Shown here: piece by piece, positions 18,069-26,547 of the stretch | Layout of the letters: each line of letters starts with the position of its first letter | Position numbering within the stretch: the stretch's first letter is position 1 | Source of the DNA: Rhodocyclaceae bacterium | GTDB lineage: Bacteria; Pseudomonadota; Gammaproteobacteria; Burkholderiales; Rhodocyclaceae | DNA length: 64,000 bases | Reading direction: 5' to 3' | Assembly (NCBI GenBank): GCA_023383815.1 | Contig: JAHDYG010000019.1 | Location: 1 to 64,000 of the forward strand | Program-made: the position numbers and the translations under genes | The notes under the pieces: model-generated | The model's input: only the letters and a program-made list of their open reading frames with translations | The model's database searches: none | Told to the model about the DNA's origin: nothing

Positions 18069-18083
18069 GGTCGGTGCGTATCG

Positions 18084-19949
18084 ATGTGTGGATTTCTTGG
18101 AATTGCCGGTTCAGAAGCATGCGCGGATCCGGAACTTCTTTCGCTCGGCATTGAGAAGCTCCATCACCGGGGGCCAGATGACGGAGGGATCTGGATTGCG
18201 CCCGACAGGAGGTTCGGGCTCGCTCACCGTCGTCTTGCAGTCATGGATCTGAGTCCCGCAGGGCATCAACCCTTGCTTTCCCCAGGAGGCCGGAAGGCTT
18301 TGGTCTATAACGGAGAGATTTACAATTGCGACCTGTTGCGTGATCGTCTTTCACGGCTCGGCGTTACATTTTCTGGCCACTGTGATACTGAAGTCGTTCT
18401 CGCTGCATATCAGGTCTGGGGCGTAGACTGCATTCACGAGTTTCGGGGAATGTTTGCCCTGGCAATCATCGATTGTGAGTTGGGTACTGTTTTTCTTGCA
18501 CGCGATCGCATTGGCGAAAAGCCGCTGTTCTTCCACCGTGAAGGGCGCATACTCCGCTTCGCGTCGACACTGAGTGCGCTTCTCGCAGACCGCTCGCTAG
18601 AAAGAAGAGTGGATCTCGAGGCGCTCGATCTATACCTTGCAATCGGCCATGTTCCCGGCGAACGATGCATGCTAAAAGGGTTCAACAAGCTTCCAGCCGG
18701 GCATGCTGCGCAGTATTGCATCGAGAGTGGGGCGTGGAGAGTCTGGCGGTATTGGGAACTGCCAGCGGGGCCCGATTCTTCGGTACAGGGTCAGAGCCTG
18801 GGGGAGCTGGCAGACCAGGTCGAGGCGGTACTGGAGGATAGCGTTCGTTCTCAACTCGTCGCCGATGTTCCAGTCGGTGTATTGCTCAGTGGTGGTGTCG
18901 ACTCGAGTCTCATCGCGGCCATGGCGGCAAGAGCATGCGGGAGGATCAAGACGTTCACGGTTCGTTTTCCTGACCATGCGGGGCTGGATGAAGCGGTGCA
19001 CGCAAGAAGAGTGGCTTCGCATTTCGGCACCGATCACGCTGAGCTGGATGCGGACATGCTTGCGGCCGAACTACTGCCTGAACTCGCGCGGCATTTTGAC
19101 GAGCCTGTGGCGGATTCATCAATGATACCGACACTGCTGCTGTGCAGAATGGTACGTTCCCAGTGCAAGGTCGCGTTGGGGGGGGATGGCGGTGACGAGC
19201 TGTTCGGCGGATACAGACACTACTCCCGCCTGTTGTGGCTGGAGAGGCGCTTCGGCGCCGTACCGCTGGCGATGCGCAGGCCGGTTGCGTGGCTTGCTGA
19301 GGAGATGCTCGCGTCTGGCATGAAAGGACGAAACTGGCTGTCCGCGCTGGGCGTTGATCTAAAGCTTGGTCTCCCGCACGTTGCAGCGCTATGTGGCCCT
19401 CGGCTTCGCCGAGGTCTGATGGGTGGTCGGTGTGCGCTTCCGCTGACCGCGGAGCGCATCCTGGATGAGAGAGTTCCTGCACATCATGACCTGCTTCAAA
19501 GAGCGACGCGAATGGATTTTCAGGACTATCTCGCCGATGATCTGCTTGTGAAGATCGACCGTGCGAGTATGGCCGCATCGCTGGAGGTACGCTCGCCGAT
19601 GCTGGATCATCGATTGGTCGAACTTGCGTTCGGAAAGATTCCTTCTGAAATGAAGGCCTCCCCTGATCAACGCAAGATCGTACTCAAAAAACTGTGTTCT
19701 CGTATTCTCCCCAAGGGTTTTGATCTGCATAGGAAACAGGGGTTTTCCATTCCACTCGCTCAGTGGCTGAAGGGCGGAGTGTTCCGGGATCTGTTCCTCG
19801 ATGTGTTGCGCGACGCGGACTGCATTTTCGATCGAAGGTGCGTTGAGGGGTTGATCCTCGGGCAGGGAAGAGGACGAAACAACGGAGAACGTCTCTTTGC
19901 CCTTGTGTTCTTTGAACTGTGGCGACGTGAGCATGGTGTTTCATTCTAG
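18084..19949 (+). CDS. asnB: Asparagine synthase-like glutamine amidotransferase
   Basis: 621 residues. Ntn-type glutaminase with nucleophile Cys2 (MCGFLGIAG), then LHHRGPDDGG, LVYNGEIYN and GHCDTEV; C-terminal synthetase domain with PP-loop LLSGGVDSSL and GGDGGDELFGGYRHY. Both active sites look intact. AsnB makes asparagine from aspartate, but paralogues inside O-antigen loci (for example WbpS of Pseudomonas O6) amidate uronic acids. Lying among uronic-acid and glycosyltransferase genes, this copy most likely amidates C6 of GalNAcA. AsnB homologues in Zoogloea EPS loci are also tied to flocculation. Confidence 0.88.
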   Translation: MCGFLGIAGSEACADPELLSLGIEKLHHRGPDDGGIWIAPDRRFGLAHRRLAVMDLSPAGHQPLLSPGGRKALVYNGEIYNCDLLRDRLSRLGVTFSGHCDTEVVLAAYQVWGVDCIHEFRGMFALAIIDCELGTVFLARDRIGEKPLFFHREGRILRFASTLSALLADRSLERRVDLEALDLYLAIGHVPGERCMLKGFNKLPAGHAAQYCIESGAWRVWRYWELPAGPDSSVQGQSLGELADQVEAVLEDSVRSQLVADVPVGVLLSGGVDSSLIAAMAARACGRIKTFTVRFPDHAGLDEAVHARRVASHFGTDHAELDADMLAAELLPELARHFDEPVADSSMIPTLLLCRMVRSQCKVALGGDGGDELFGGYRHYSRLLWLERRFGAVPLAMRRPVAWLAEEMLASGMKGRNWLSALGVDLKLGLPHVAALCGPRLRRGLMGGRCALPLTAERILDERVPAHHDLLQRATRMDFQDYLADDLLVKIDRASMAASLEVRSPMLDHRLVELAFGKIPSEMKASPDQRKIVLKKLCSRILPKGFDLHRKQGFSIPLAQWLKGGVFRDLFLDVLRDADCIFDRRCVEGLILGQGRGRNNGERLFALVFFELWRREHGVSF

Positions 19950-20004
19950 GCGCCACGTGATCGAAATCGCGCGCAAACCACACGGAGGAACGGAAACGCC
20001 AGGC

Positions 20005-21168
20005 ATGAGCGGAGAGGATGTCCGCGTGCCCGTGACCGTTGGCGTGGATGCCTCCCGGAACCGTTCCGGGGGGGCGAAGGCGCATCTGATCGGATTGCTT
20101 TCCGAAGGGGATCCAACAAAGCACGGAATCCAAGAAGTCCATGTCTGGGCCTATCGATCGCTGCTCGATGCCATTCCCGAACGATCGTGGTTGGTCAAGC
20201 ACGCGCCGCCCGACCTGGAGGGAGGGCTATGGCGCCAGCTTTGGTGGCAACGATACCGGCTTCCAGCCCAGTTGCATCGGGTGGGATGCTCGATCGTTCT
20301 GAACACAGACGCGGGAACGGTAGGCGATTTCGGCCCGGCCGTAACGATGAGTCGCGACATGCTGTCCTATGAGGCAGGGGAGATGCAGCGATATGGATGG
20401 GGTCGATCGAGGCTCCGGCTCGAAGTACTTCGCCTGGTTCAGAGCCGTTCGCTACGCCGCGCACGGGGGGTGATCTTTCTGACGCGCTATGCAGGGCGCG
20501 TGATTCAGGAATGCTGTGGTGAGCTTGAGAACGTTGCCTATATTCCTCACGGACTCGGAGACGCCTTTGCCAATACAGTTGCCTGCGAGTGGCCAGCGAA
20601 CCGCAAGGAGGCGATACGAGCCCTGTATGTGTCAAATACCGCGATGTACAAGCATCAATGGAATGTGGTGCGGGCGATTGGCATGTTGCGGAACGCTGAC
20701 CACCTAATCTCGCTTGAACTGGTCGGAGGCGGTCGTGGCAGGGCACAGCAGAAGCTGGAAGCGGAGTTGAACCGCACCGATCCGACACGCGCGTTCATTG
20801 AGGTCGTCGGAAGTGTTCCACAGACTGAACTTCCCTCGTATCTCGCAAGAGCCCATCTGTTCGTCTTCGCCTCCAGTTGTGAGAACATGCCGAACACCCT
20901 GATCGAAGCAATGGCTTCCGGACTTCCGATAGCCTGCTCGGATCGCGGCCCGATGCCGGAGGTTCTGCAGGACGGGGGCGTCTATTTTGATCCTGAAGAT
21001 CCGGATTCAATCGCCGGGGCGATCGAGCGGATCATCCTCGACCACAGATTGCGAAGACGGATCGCCTGTCGCGCCCGGGAACTTGCAAGTCAGTATTCCT
21101 GGAGGCGGTGCGCAGATGAAACATGGGCCTTTATATCAAGGACACGAAAGCTGGAAGGTGCGCGGTGA
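20005..21168 (+). CDS. Glycosyltransferase family 4
   Basis: About 387 residues. N-terminal VTVGVDASRNRSGGAKAHLIGLL is the GT4 acceptor-side glycine-rich loop. The donor half shows RALYVSNTAMYKHQWNVVRAIGML, LELVGGGRGRAQQKLEAEL and the E-x7-E motif in SSCENMPNTLIEAMASGLPIACSDRGPMPEV. The start is ambiguous: ATG at 20005 leaves 10 residues before the fold, whereas ATG at 19933 would overlap asnB. Neither has a well-spaced ribosome site. Its stop overlaps the next GTG start. Confidence 0.85.
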   Translation: MSGEDVRVPVTVGVDASRNRSGGAKAHLIGLLSEGDPTKHGIQEVHVWAYRSLLDAIPERSWLVKHAPPDLEGGLWRQLWWQRYRLPAQLHRVGCSIVLNTDAGTVGDFGPAVTMSRDMLSYEAGEMQRYGWGRSRLRLEVLRLVQSRSLRRARGVIFLTRYAGRVIQECCGELENVAYIPHGLGDAFANTVACEWPANRKEAIRALYVSNTAMYKHQWNVVRAIGMLRNADHLISLELVGGGRGRAQQKLEAELNRTDPTRAFIEVVGSVPQTELPSYLARAHLFVFASSCENMPNTLIEAMASGLPIACSDRGPMPEVLQDGGVYFDPEDPDSIAGAIERIILDHRLRRRIACRARELASQYSWRRCADETWAFISRTRKLEGAR

Positions 21169-22304
21169 CTGAGCGAGCCTACCGCCTTTGCTCGAGCTGC
21201 GTGATGGATACCACGGACGCTGCGATCGTATTCGACGATCTGGGGTCATGTGACCACTGCAGGACGTTTCACACCCGGATCCGGCCGCGATGGATTGCCG
21301 ATAGCGAAGGTGGAGTGCGTCTTGCTCGAATGGCGGACTCCATTCGCAAAGCCGGGCACGGGAAGGACTTCGACTGCATCATCGGCATGAGCGGTGGTAT
21401 CGATAGCTCCTATCTCGTTTACGCCGCGACTCAGATCATGGGACTTCGTCCGCTGGTGTTTCATGTGGATGCGGGCTGGAACTCGCAGATCGCAGTGAAC
21501 AACATCGAGCGTCTCGTCGATGGCCTCGGGCTCGACCTGTTTACGGAGGTCATCGATTGGGAGGAGATGAAGGATCTGCAGCGCGCGTTCTTTCGATCGG
21601 GCGTGCCGCATGTCGATACGCCGCAGGATCATGCGTTTTTCGCGACGATGTACAAATTTGCCAGGCAGCATGGCGTCAGGCATATCCTGACCGGGGCGAA
21701 CTACTCGACGGAGTGCATCCGCAACCCGCTGGAGTGGATGTACTTTCAGTCTGACTCCCGTCAGATCCGCGATATTCATGAACGGTTTGGCGAGCGACCA
21801 TTGCGCAGCTTCCCCCTGACTTCCGTTCTCTGGCACAAGGTTTGGCTTCCGTACGTCCATGGCATCAAGGTGATTCGGCCATTGAACTGCATGCCATACA
21901 TCAAGGATGCGGCACGGCAGTTGCTGATGGATCGATTCGGGTGGCAGCCTTACCCACAGAAGCATTTTGAATCGCGCTTCACCCGATTTGTCGAAAGCTA
22001 CTGGCTACCGGAACGGTTTGGCTATGACGTGCGCCGCGTGCAGTACTCATCGCTGATCCTGACCGGTCAGATGACGCGCGAGGCTGCGCTCGAGGCGCTG
22101 AATAGTCCGCCGTACGATTCTGATACGATCGGGCAGGAGATCGAGTTCGTGGCGAACAAGCTGGATCTCACGATCGACGAGCTCATGGGATACATGACTC
22201 TGCCCAAGAAGACGTACCGCGACTATCGCAACCAGCGCGCCGTCTATGGTCTTGGCGCACGTGCCATGCGGTTGCTCGGACTGGAACTCGGAGGCAAGCG
22301 GTGA
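21165..22304 (+). CDS. wbpG: N-acetyl sugar amidotransferase (WbpG/PseA family)
   Basis: About 379 residues. PP-loop ATP pyrophosphatase motif IIGMSGGIDSSYLVY at about residues 75-90; N-terminal CxxC pairs LCSSCVMDT and SCDHC likely bind zinc; HILTGANYSTECIRNPLEW is family specific. WbpG takes ammonia from a HisH/HisF-like pair and converts an N-acetyl group to acetamidino on a nucleotide-linked or lipid-linked uronic sugar. The GTG at 21165 gives a GTGA overlap and GGAAGG is 6 nt upstream. Directly followed by hisH- and hisF-like genes with 4-bp and 2-bp junctions. Confidence 0.9.
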   Translation: MTERAYRLCSSCVMDTTDAAIVFDDLGSCDHCRTFHTRIRPRWIADSEGGVRLARMADSIRKAGHGKDFDCIIGMSGGIDSSYLVYAATQIMGLRPLVFHVDAGWNSQIAVNNIERLVDGLGLDLFTEVIDWEEMKDLQRAFFRSGVPHVDTPQDHAFFATMYKFARQHGVRHILTGANYSTECIRNPLEWMYFQSDSRQIRDIHERFGERPLRSFPLTSVLWHKVWLPYVHGIKVIRPLNCMPYIKDAARQLLMDRFGWQPYPQKHFESRFTRFVESYWLPERFGYDVRRVQYSSLILTGQMTREAALEALNSPPYDSDTIGQEIEFVANKLDLTIDELMGYMTLPKKTYRDYRNQRAVYGLGARAMRLLGLELGGKR

Positions 22305-22912
22305 TTGGAATCGTGGACTATGGTCTGGGAAACGTTCAGGCCTTCGTCAACATATACCGCGGATTGGGAATCGAGGCTGCGCCGGTTCGGAATGCGAGCG
22401 AGTTGGCCGCCGCGAAGCGGTTGATTCTTCCCGGGGTCGGTGCATTCGACTGGGCGATGGAGCGACTGGAAGGGTCTGGCATGATCGAGCCGCTCCATCG
22501 AAGGGTACTTGGCGAACGGGTTCCGGTACTCGGGGTTTGTGTGGGGATGCAGATCATGGCGCGGAGATCCGAGGAAGGCATTCGACCCGGTCTGGAGTGG
22601 ATCGAGGCGGATGTGCGCTTGCTCGATTCGACTCCGTTGAGCGGACGGACTCAGTTGCCCCATATGGGATGGAACGACGCCGAGCCCGTGGTCGAGAGCG
22701 CTTTGTTCAGCGGGATCGATGCACCGCGATACTATTTTCTGCACTCGTATTTTCTTGCTCCCGATCAGGACGATGTAGTGCTCGCACGTACGACCTACGG
22801 TGTTTCATTTGCTTCGGCCGTGCGCAAGGGCAACATCCTTGCGACACAGTTCCATCCGGAAAAGAGCCATGGCTGGGGCGCCCGGCTCCTCAAGAATTTT
22901 GCGGAGCTTTGA
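22301..22912 (+). CDS. hisH: HisH-like glutamine amidotransferase of the EPS locus
   Basis: 203-residue class I glutaminase. Nucleophile Cys80 in VLGVCVGMQIM and the His185/Glu187 pair in ATQFHPEKSHGWG complete the triad; LPGVGAF is the oxyanion-region motif. In histidine synthesis HisH feeds ammonia to HisF; beside wbpG it supplies ammonia for sugar amidation instead. No other his genes are nearby. GTG at 22301 overlaps the wbpG stop (GTGA). Confidence 0.9.
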   Translation: MIGIVDYGLGNVQAFVNIYRGLGIEAAPVRNASELAAAKRLILPGVGAFDWAMERLEGSGMIEPLHRRVLGERVPVLGVCVGMQIMARRSEEGIRPGLEWIEADVRLLDSTPLSGRTQLPHMGWNDAEPVVESALFSGIDAPRYYFLHSYFLAPDQDDVVLARTTYGVSFASAVRKGNILATQFHPEKSHGWGARLLKNFAEL

Positions 22913-22914
22913 TC

Positions 22915-23697
22915 TTGCTGCGACCCCGGCTGATTCCCTGCCTGCTTGTGAAGAATGGTGGTCTGGTCAAAACAGTCAGGTTTGATGAGCCGAAGTACGT
23001 GGGCGACCCGATCAACGCCGTGCGGATATTCAATGAAAAATCCGTCGATGAATTGATTGTGCTCGACATTGACGCTACGCGACTCGGGCGCGAGCCGGCC
23101 TACCGAATGATCGGGCGGCCCGCCCATGACTGTCGGATGCCGCTCTGCTATGGGGGGGGGGTGCGTACACTCGAACAGATCGAACGCATCGTTGGTTTGG
23201 GCGTCGAGAAGATTGCGCTGGGCGCTGCCGCTGCAGAGAACCCGGAGCTTCTTGCCAATGCATGCTCACACGTGGGCAGCCAGAGCATCGTGGCAGTGGT
23301 CGATGTCAAGCGTACGGGTCTGATGCGTCGCCATGAAGTCGTGACACATAATGCCACCAGGAGAACCGGTTACGATCCAGTGGAGTTCGCTCGTGAAATG
23401 GCGCGGCGGGGTGCAGGAGAGGTTCTGCTCAATTCTGTCGACCGCGACGGCACGATGCAAGGATATGACTATGAACTGATCGAGCGCGTCAGAAATGCAG
23501 TTCCAGTACCGATGACTGTGTTGGGGGGAGCCGCATCGCTCGATGATGTCGTAGGGCTGTATCGCCGGCTCGGGCTCATCGGAGCCGCTGCGGGAAGTCT
23601 GTTTGTGTTCAAGGGAAGGCTTCGTGCCGTGCTCATCAACTATCCGAACGCAGCCGCGAAGGTCCAGATGCTCAATCGCGCAGGCTGGCCCGCATGA
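22915..23697 (+). CDS. hisF: HisF-like ammonia-channel protein of the EPS locus
   Basis: 260-residue (beta/alpha)8 barrel. It begins LLRPRLIPCLLVKNGGLVKTV from a TTG at 22915 with GGAG 8 nt upstream, aligning exactly with HisF N-termini. The channel-gate Arg5 is kept, but the catalytic acid Asp11 of authentic HisF (CLDVKDG) is Leu11 here (CLLVKNG). The second catalytic Asp is retained (VVDVKR). LLNSVDRDGTMQGYD and a phosphate-site GGAAS also remain. This suggests loss of cyclase chemistry with retention of HisH docking and ammonia channelling to WbpG. Confidence 0.9.
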   Translation: MLRPRLIPCLLVKNGGLVKTVRFDEPKYVGDPINAVRIFNEKSVDELIVLDIDATRLGREPAYRMIGRPAHDCRMPLCYGGGVRTLEQIERIVGLGVEKIALGAAAAENPELLANACSHVGSQSIVAVVDVKRTGLMRRHEVVTHNATRRTGYDPVEFAREMARRGAGEVLLNSVDRDGTMQGYDYELIERVRNAVPVPMTVLGGAASLDDVVGLYRRLGLIGAAAGSLFVFKGRLRAVLINYPNAAAKVQMLNRAGWPA

Positions 23698-25823
23698 AAC
23701 AGATCCTTCAATCTCTGACGGATGGCAGGACCCGACTGGTGGATGTTCCTGCGCCACGGGCGGCGCATGGACAGGTGCTCATTCATTCGCGGGTAACGCT
23801 GATCTCAGCCGGGACCGAACGCATGCTGGTCGAGTTTGGCAAGGCCAGTTGGCTCGACAAGGCCCGCCTGCAGCCTGACAAGGTACGTATGGTCTTGGAC
23901 AAGGTGCGTACCGACGGTATTGCGGCAACCTTCGATGCCGTTCGGAGCAAGCTCGATCAGCCGCTCGCGCTTGGGTACTGCAATGTGGGGCGGATTGCGC
24001 AGGTCGGTTCGGGCGTCGAGGGTTTCAAGGTTGGTGACCGGGTCGTGAGCAACGGCAGGCACGCCGAGGTGGTCTGCGTACCCAAGCACCTTTGTGCGCA
24101 CATTCCGGATTCAGTGAGCGACGAGCAGGCGGCGTTCACAGTCGTCGCGGCGATCGGTCTGCAGGGCATCCGGCTCGCTAACCCGACGCTCGGTGAATGC
24201 GTGGTCGTGATCGGACTGGGACTGATCGGTCTGTTGACCGTGCAGATGCTGCGGGCACAGGGCTGCAGGGTTCTGGGCATCGATCCCGATCCGGCAAGAC
24301 TGACCTTGGCCCTCCAGTTTGGCGCCGACATCGTGATTTCTGGTTCGGGGGAGGATGTGCAGGTCGCCGCGCTGACCTTCTCGCGCGGACGTGGCGTGGA
24401 TGCGGTGATCATTGCTGCTGCGACGCAGAGCAACGATCCGGTGAGTCAGGCCGCGCAGATGTGCCGCAAGCGGGGGCGCATCATACTGGTGGGGGTTGCC
24501 GGCCTTGCGCTGTCGCGGGGGGATTTCTATGAGAAGGAACTCACCTTCCAGGTGAGCTGCTCCTACGGACCTGGGCGGTATGACTCTGCCTACGAGGAAG
24601 GTGGGCAGGACTATCCGGTGGGCTTCGTGCGCTGGACCGAGCAACGCAACTTCGAGGCGGTGCTGGACTTGATGGCGAGTGGGCAACTGGACGTGGCGCC
24701 GCTGATCTCGCACCGGTTCGAGCTGGCGCAGGCCGAAGCCGCCTATGCGCTGCTGGCGTCCAAGGAGCCATCGTTGGGTATTGCGCTGAATTACCCAGCC
24801 GAAAGCGACGCGGCGGACGAGGCGCCGTTTCAGCGCCGCGTGACGCTGGCGCCGGTGACGGCGAAACCGGGCGGTCCGAGGGTAGCCTTTCTGGGGGCAG
24901 GCAACTACGCCGGGCGGGTGCTGATCCCGGCGTTCAAGGCCGCCGGTGCGCAGTTGCAGGTGGTGGTGAGTGGCGGTGGGTTGAGTGCGGCGCATTTCGG
25001 CCGGAAGTTCGGTTTTGCCGAGGCCGGTACCGATTCGGTTGCTGCACTCGCCGATCCGGCCGTGGATTCCGTGGCCATCGCCACACGTCATGATTGCCAT
25101 GCCCGTCAGGTGCTGGCAGCGCTGGAGGCAGGCAAGCACGTATTCTGCGAAAAGCCCCTGTGCCTGACGCTTGACGAGCTGACCGAGATCGAAGGAGTCG
25201 CGTTGAGCCGCCCCGGGCAGCTGCTGATGGTTGGATTCAACCGACGCTTTGCGCCGCAGGTCATGAAGATGAAGGCGCTCCTCGACTCGGTGGACCAGCC
25301 CAGGAGCTTCGTAATGACCGTGAATGCCGGGGCAATCCCGGCTGCACACTGGACGCAGGATCCCGCTGTGGGCGGGGGGCGTATCATCGGTGAGGGCTGC
25401 CATTTCATCGATCTGCTGCGGTATCTGGCCGGAGTGCGGATCGTGCGCCATCATGCAGTGGCGTTGGGCCGGCACCCGGCGATGGAGGTACGTGACGACA
25501 AGGCGACCATCGTGCTGGAATTTGCGGACGGATCAGTGGGAACCGTGCACTACCTTGCCAATGGCGAAAAGGGTTTTCCCAAGGAGCGCCTGGAGGTGTT
25601 CTGTGCCGGCCGTGTGCTGCAGCTCGACAATTTCCGCAAACTGCGCGGGTGGGGATGGAGGGGATTCTCGAGGATGAACCTTTGGAGACAGGACAAGGGA
25701 ACGCAGCGGTGCGTGGATCTCTTCGTGTCTGCCGTTCGCGGCAAGCGGCCCGCGCCGTTGCCGCTTCAGGAACTCATTGAAGTGAGCCGGGTGTCGATCG
25801 AAGTCGCGGAAGCCCTGCGGTGA
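23694..25823 (+). CDS. Bi-domain oxidoreductase: MDR dehydrogenase fused to Gfo/Idh/MocA
   Basis: 709 residues. Residues 1-345: medium-chain dehydrogenase/reductase half with ALGYCNVGRIAQVGSGVEGFKVGDRV and nucleotide motif VVVIGLGLIGLLTVQML; the usual catalytic zinc ligands are not evident. Residues 395-709: Gfo/Idh/MocA half with VAFLGAGNYAGRVLIPAF, HVFCEKPLCLTLDEL and GEGCHFIDLLRYLAG. Such fusions recur in EPS loci next to heparinase-like and wecB-like genes, but the substrate is not known to me. Two NAD(P) sites could run a redox-neutral sugar conversion. ATGA overlap with hisF. Confidence 0.85.
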   Translation: MKQILQSLTDGRTRLVDVPAPRAAHGQVLIHSRVTLISAGTERMLVEFGKASWLDKARLQPDKVRMVLDKVRTDGIAATFDAVRSKLDQPLALGYCNVGRIAQVGSGVEGFKVGDRVVSNGRHAEVVCVPKHLCAHIPDSVSDEQAAFTVVAAIGLQGIRLANPTLGECVVVIGLGLIGLLTVQMLRAQGCRVLGIDPDPARLTLALQFGADIVISGSGEDVQVAALTFSRGRGVDAVIIAAATQSNDPVSQAAQMCRKRGRIILVGVAGLALSRGDFYEKELTFQVSCSYGPGRYDSAYEEGGQDYPVGFVRWTEQRNFEAVLDLMASGQLDVAPLISHRFELAQAEAAYALLASKEPSLGIALNYPAESDAADEAPFQRRVTLAPVTAKPGGPRVAFLGAGNYAGRVLIPAFKAAGAQLQVVVSGGGLSAAHFGRKFGFAEAGTDSVAALADPAVDSVAIATRHDCHARQVLAALEAGKHVFCEKPLCLTLDELTEIEGVALSRPGQLLMVGFNRRFAPQVMKMKALLDSVDQPRSFVMTVNAGAIPAAHWTQDPAVGGGRIIGEGCHFIDLLRYLAGVRIVRHHAVALGRHPAMEVRDDKATIVLEFADGSVGTVHYLANGEKGFPKERLEVFCAGRVLQLDNFRKLRGWGWRGFSRMNLWRQDKGTQRCVDLFVSAVRGKRPAPLPLQELIEVSRVSIEVAEALR

Positions 25824-26533
25824 ATGGTCTGATCGATGCGATCGACCGTCGCATGTATCCCGGGTATTCAAGCAACTGGGATGATCAACTCTTTCGCGAG
25901 CGGATCCTGACACACCTCGAACCCGACAAGATGGTGCTGGATCTGGGCGCTGGCGCCGGCATCGTGGCGGCAATGAACTTCAAGGGTCTGGTTCGGCGGG
26001 TGTGCGGGGTGGATCTCGACCCGCGCGTCGCGTCGAACCCGATGCTCGACGAAGGCCGTGTGGCCGATGCAGGAGAGGTTCCGTATCCCGATCAGGTTTT
26101 CGACGTCGTGTTCGCGGACAACGTGGTCGAGCACCTTGCCGAGCCACTTGTGGTGCTTCGCGAGGTCCGTCGCGTGCTGAAGCCGGGTGGTACGTTCCTG
26201 TTCAAGACGCCGAACAGGGCTCATTACATGCCGACCATCGCGAGGATGACGCCGCATCGGTTTCACCAGTTCGTCAACCGCCTGCGCGGGCGCGCCGACA
26301 TGGACACCTTTCCGACCCTGTACCGGGCCAACACCGAGGCGGAGATCCGACGCCTTGGCCTTTTGGCGGGTTTCGACGTGATTTCGGTGGAGCGTATCGA
26401 GGGGCGTCCAGAGTATCTGCGCATGACATGGCCGACCTACCTGCTGGGGGCTGCCTACGAGAGGATCGTGAATGCCAGCGAGCGACTGGCCATGTTCCGG
26501 ATCCTGCTGATTGCCCAGATGCGAAGATGTTGA
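25820..26533 (+). CDS. Class I SAM-dependent methyltransferase
   Basis: 237 residues, Methyltransf_11/25-like: motif I MVLDLGAGAGIVAAMN, acidic motif II GVDLDPRV, VVFADNVVEHLAEPLVVLREVRRVLKPGGTFLFKTPN. The C-terminal part ends in a hydrophobic segment that could touch the membrane. A GTGA overlap with the preceding gene shows translational coupling. Likely modifies a sugar or carrier; substrate unknown. Confidence 0.8.
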   Translation: MNGLIDAIDRRMYPGYSSNWDDQLFRERILTHLEPDKMVLDLGAGAGIVAAMNFKGLVRRVCGVDLDPRVASNPMLDEGRVADAGEVPYPDQVFDVVFADNVVEHLAEPLVVLREVRRVLKPGGTFLFKTPNRAHYMPTIARMTPHRFHQFVNRLRGRADMDTFPTLYRANTEAEIRRLGLLAGFDVISVERIEGRPEYLRMTWPTYLLGAAYERIVNASERLAMFRILLIAQMRRC

Positions 26534-26547
26534 GGGGATCTGCAACT

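Noticed and set aside
24111-25475. 454-codon minus-strand frame opposite the bi-domain oxidoreductase
   Set aside because: His/Arg/Gln-rich shadow of a gene with intact motifs and translational coupling.
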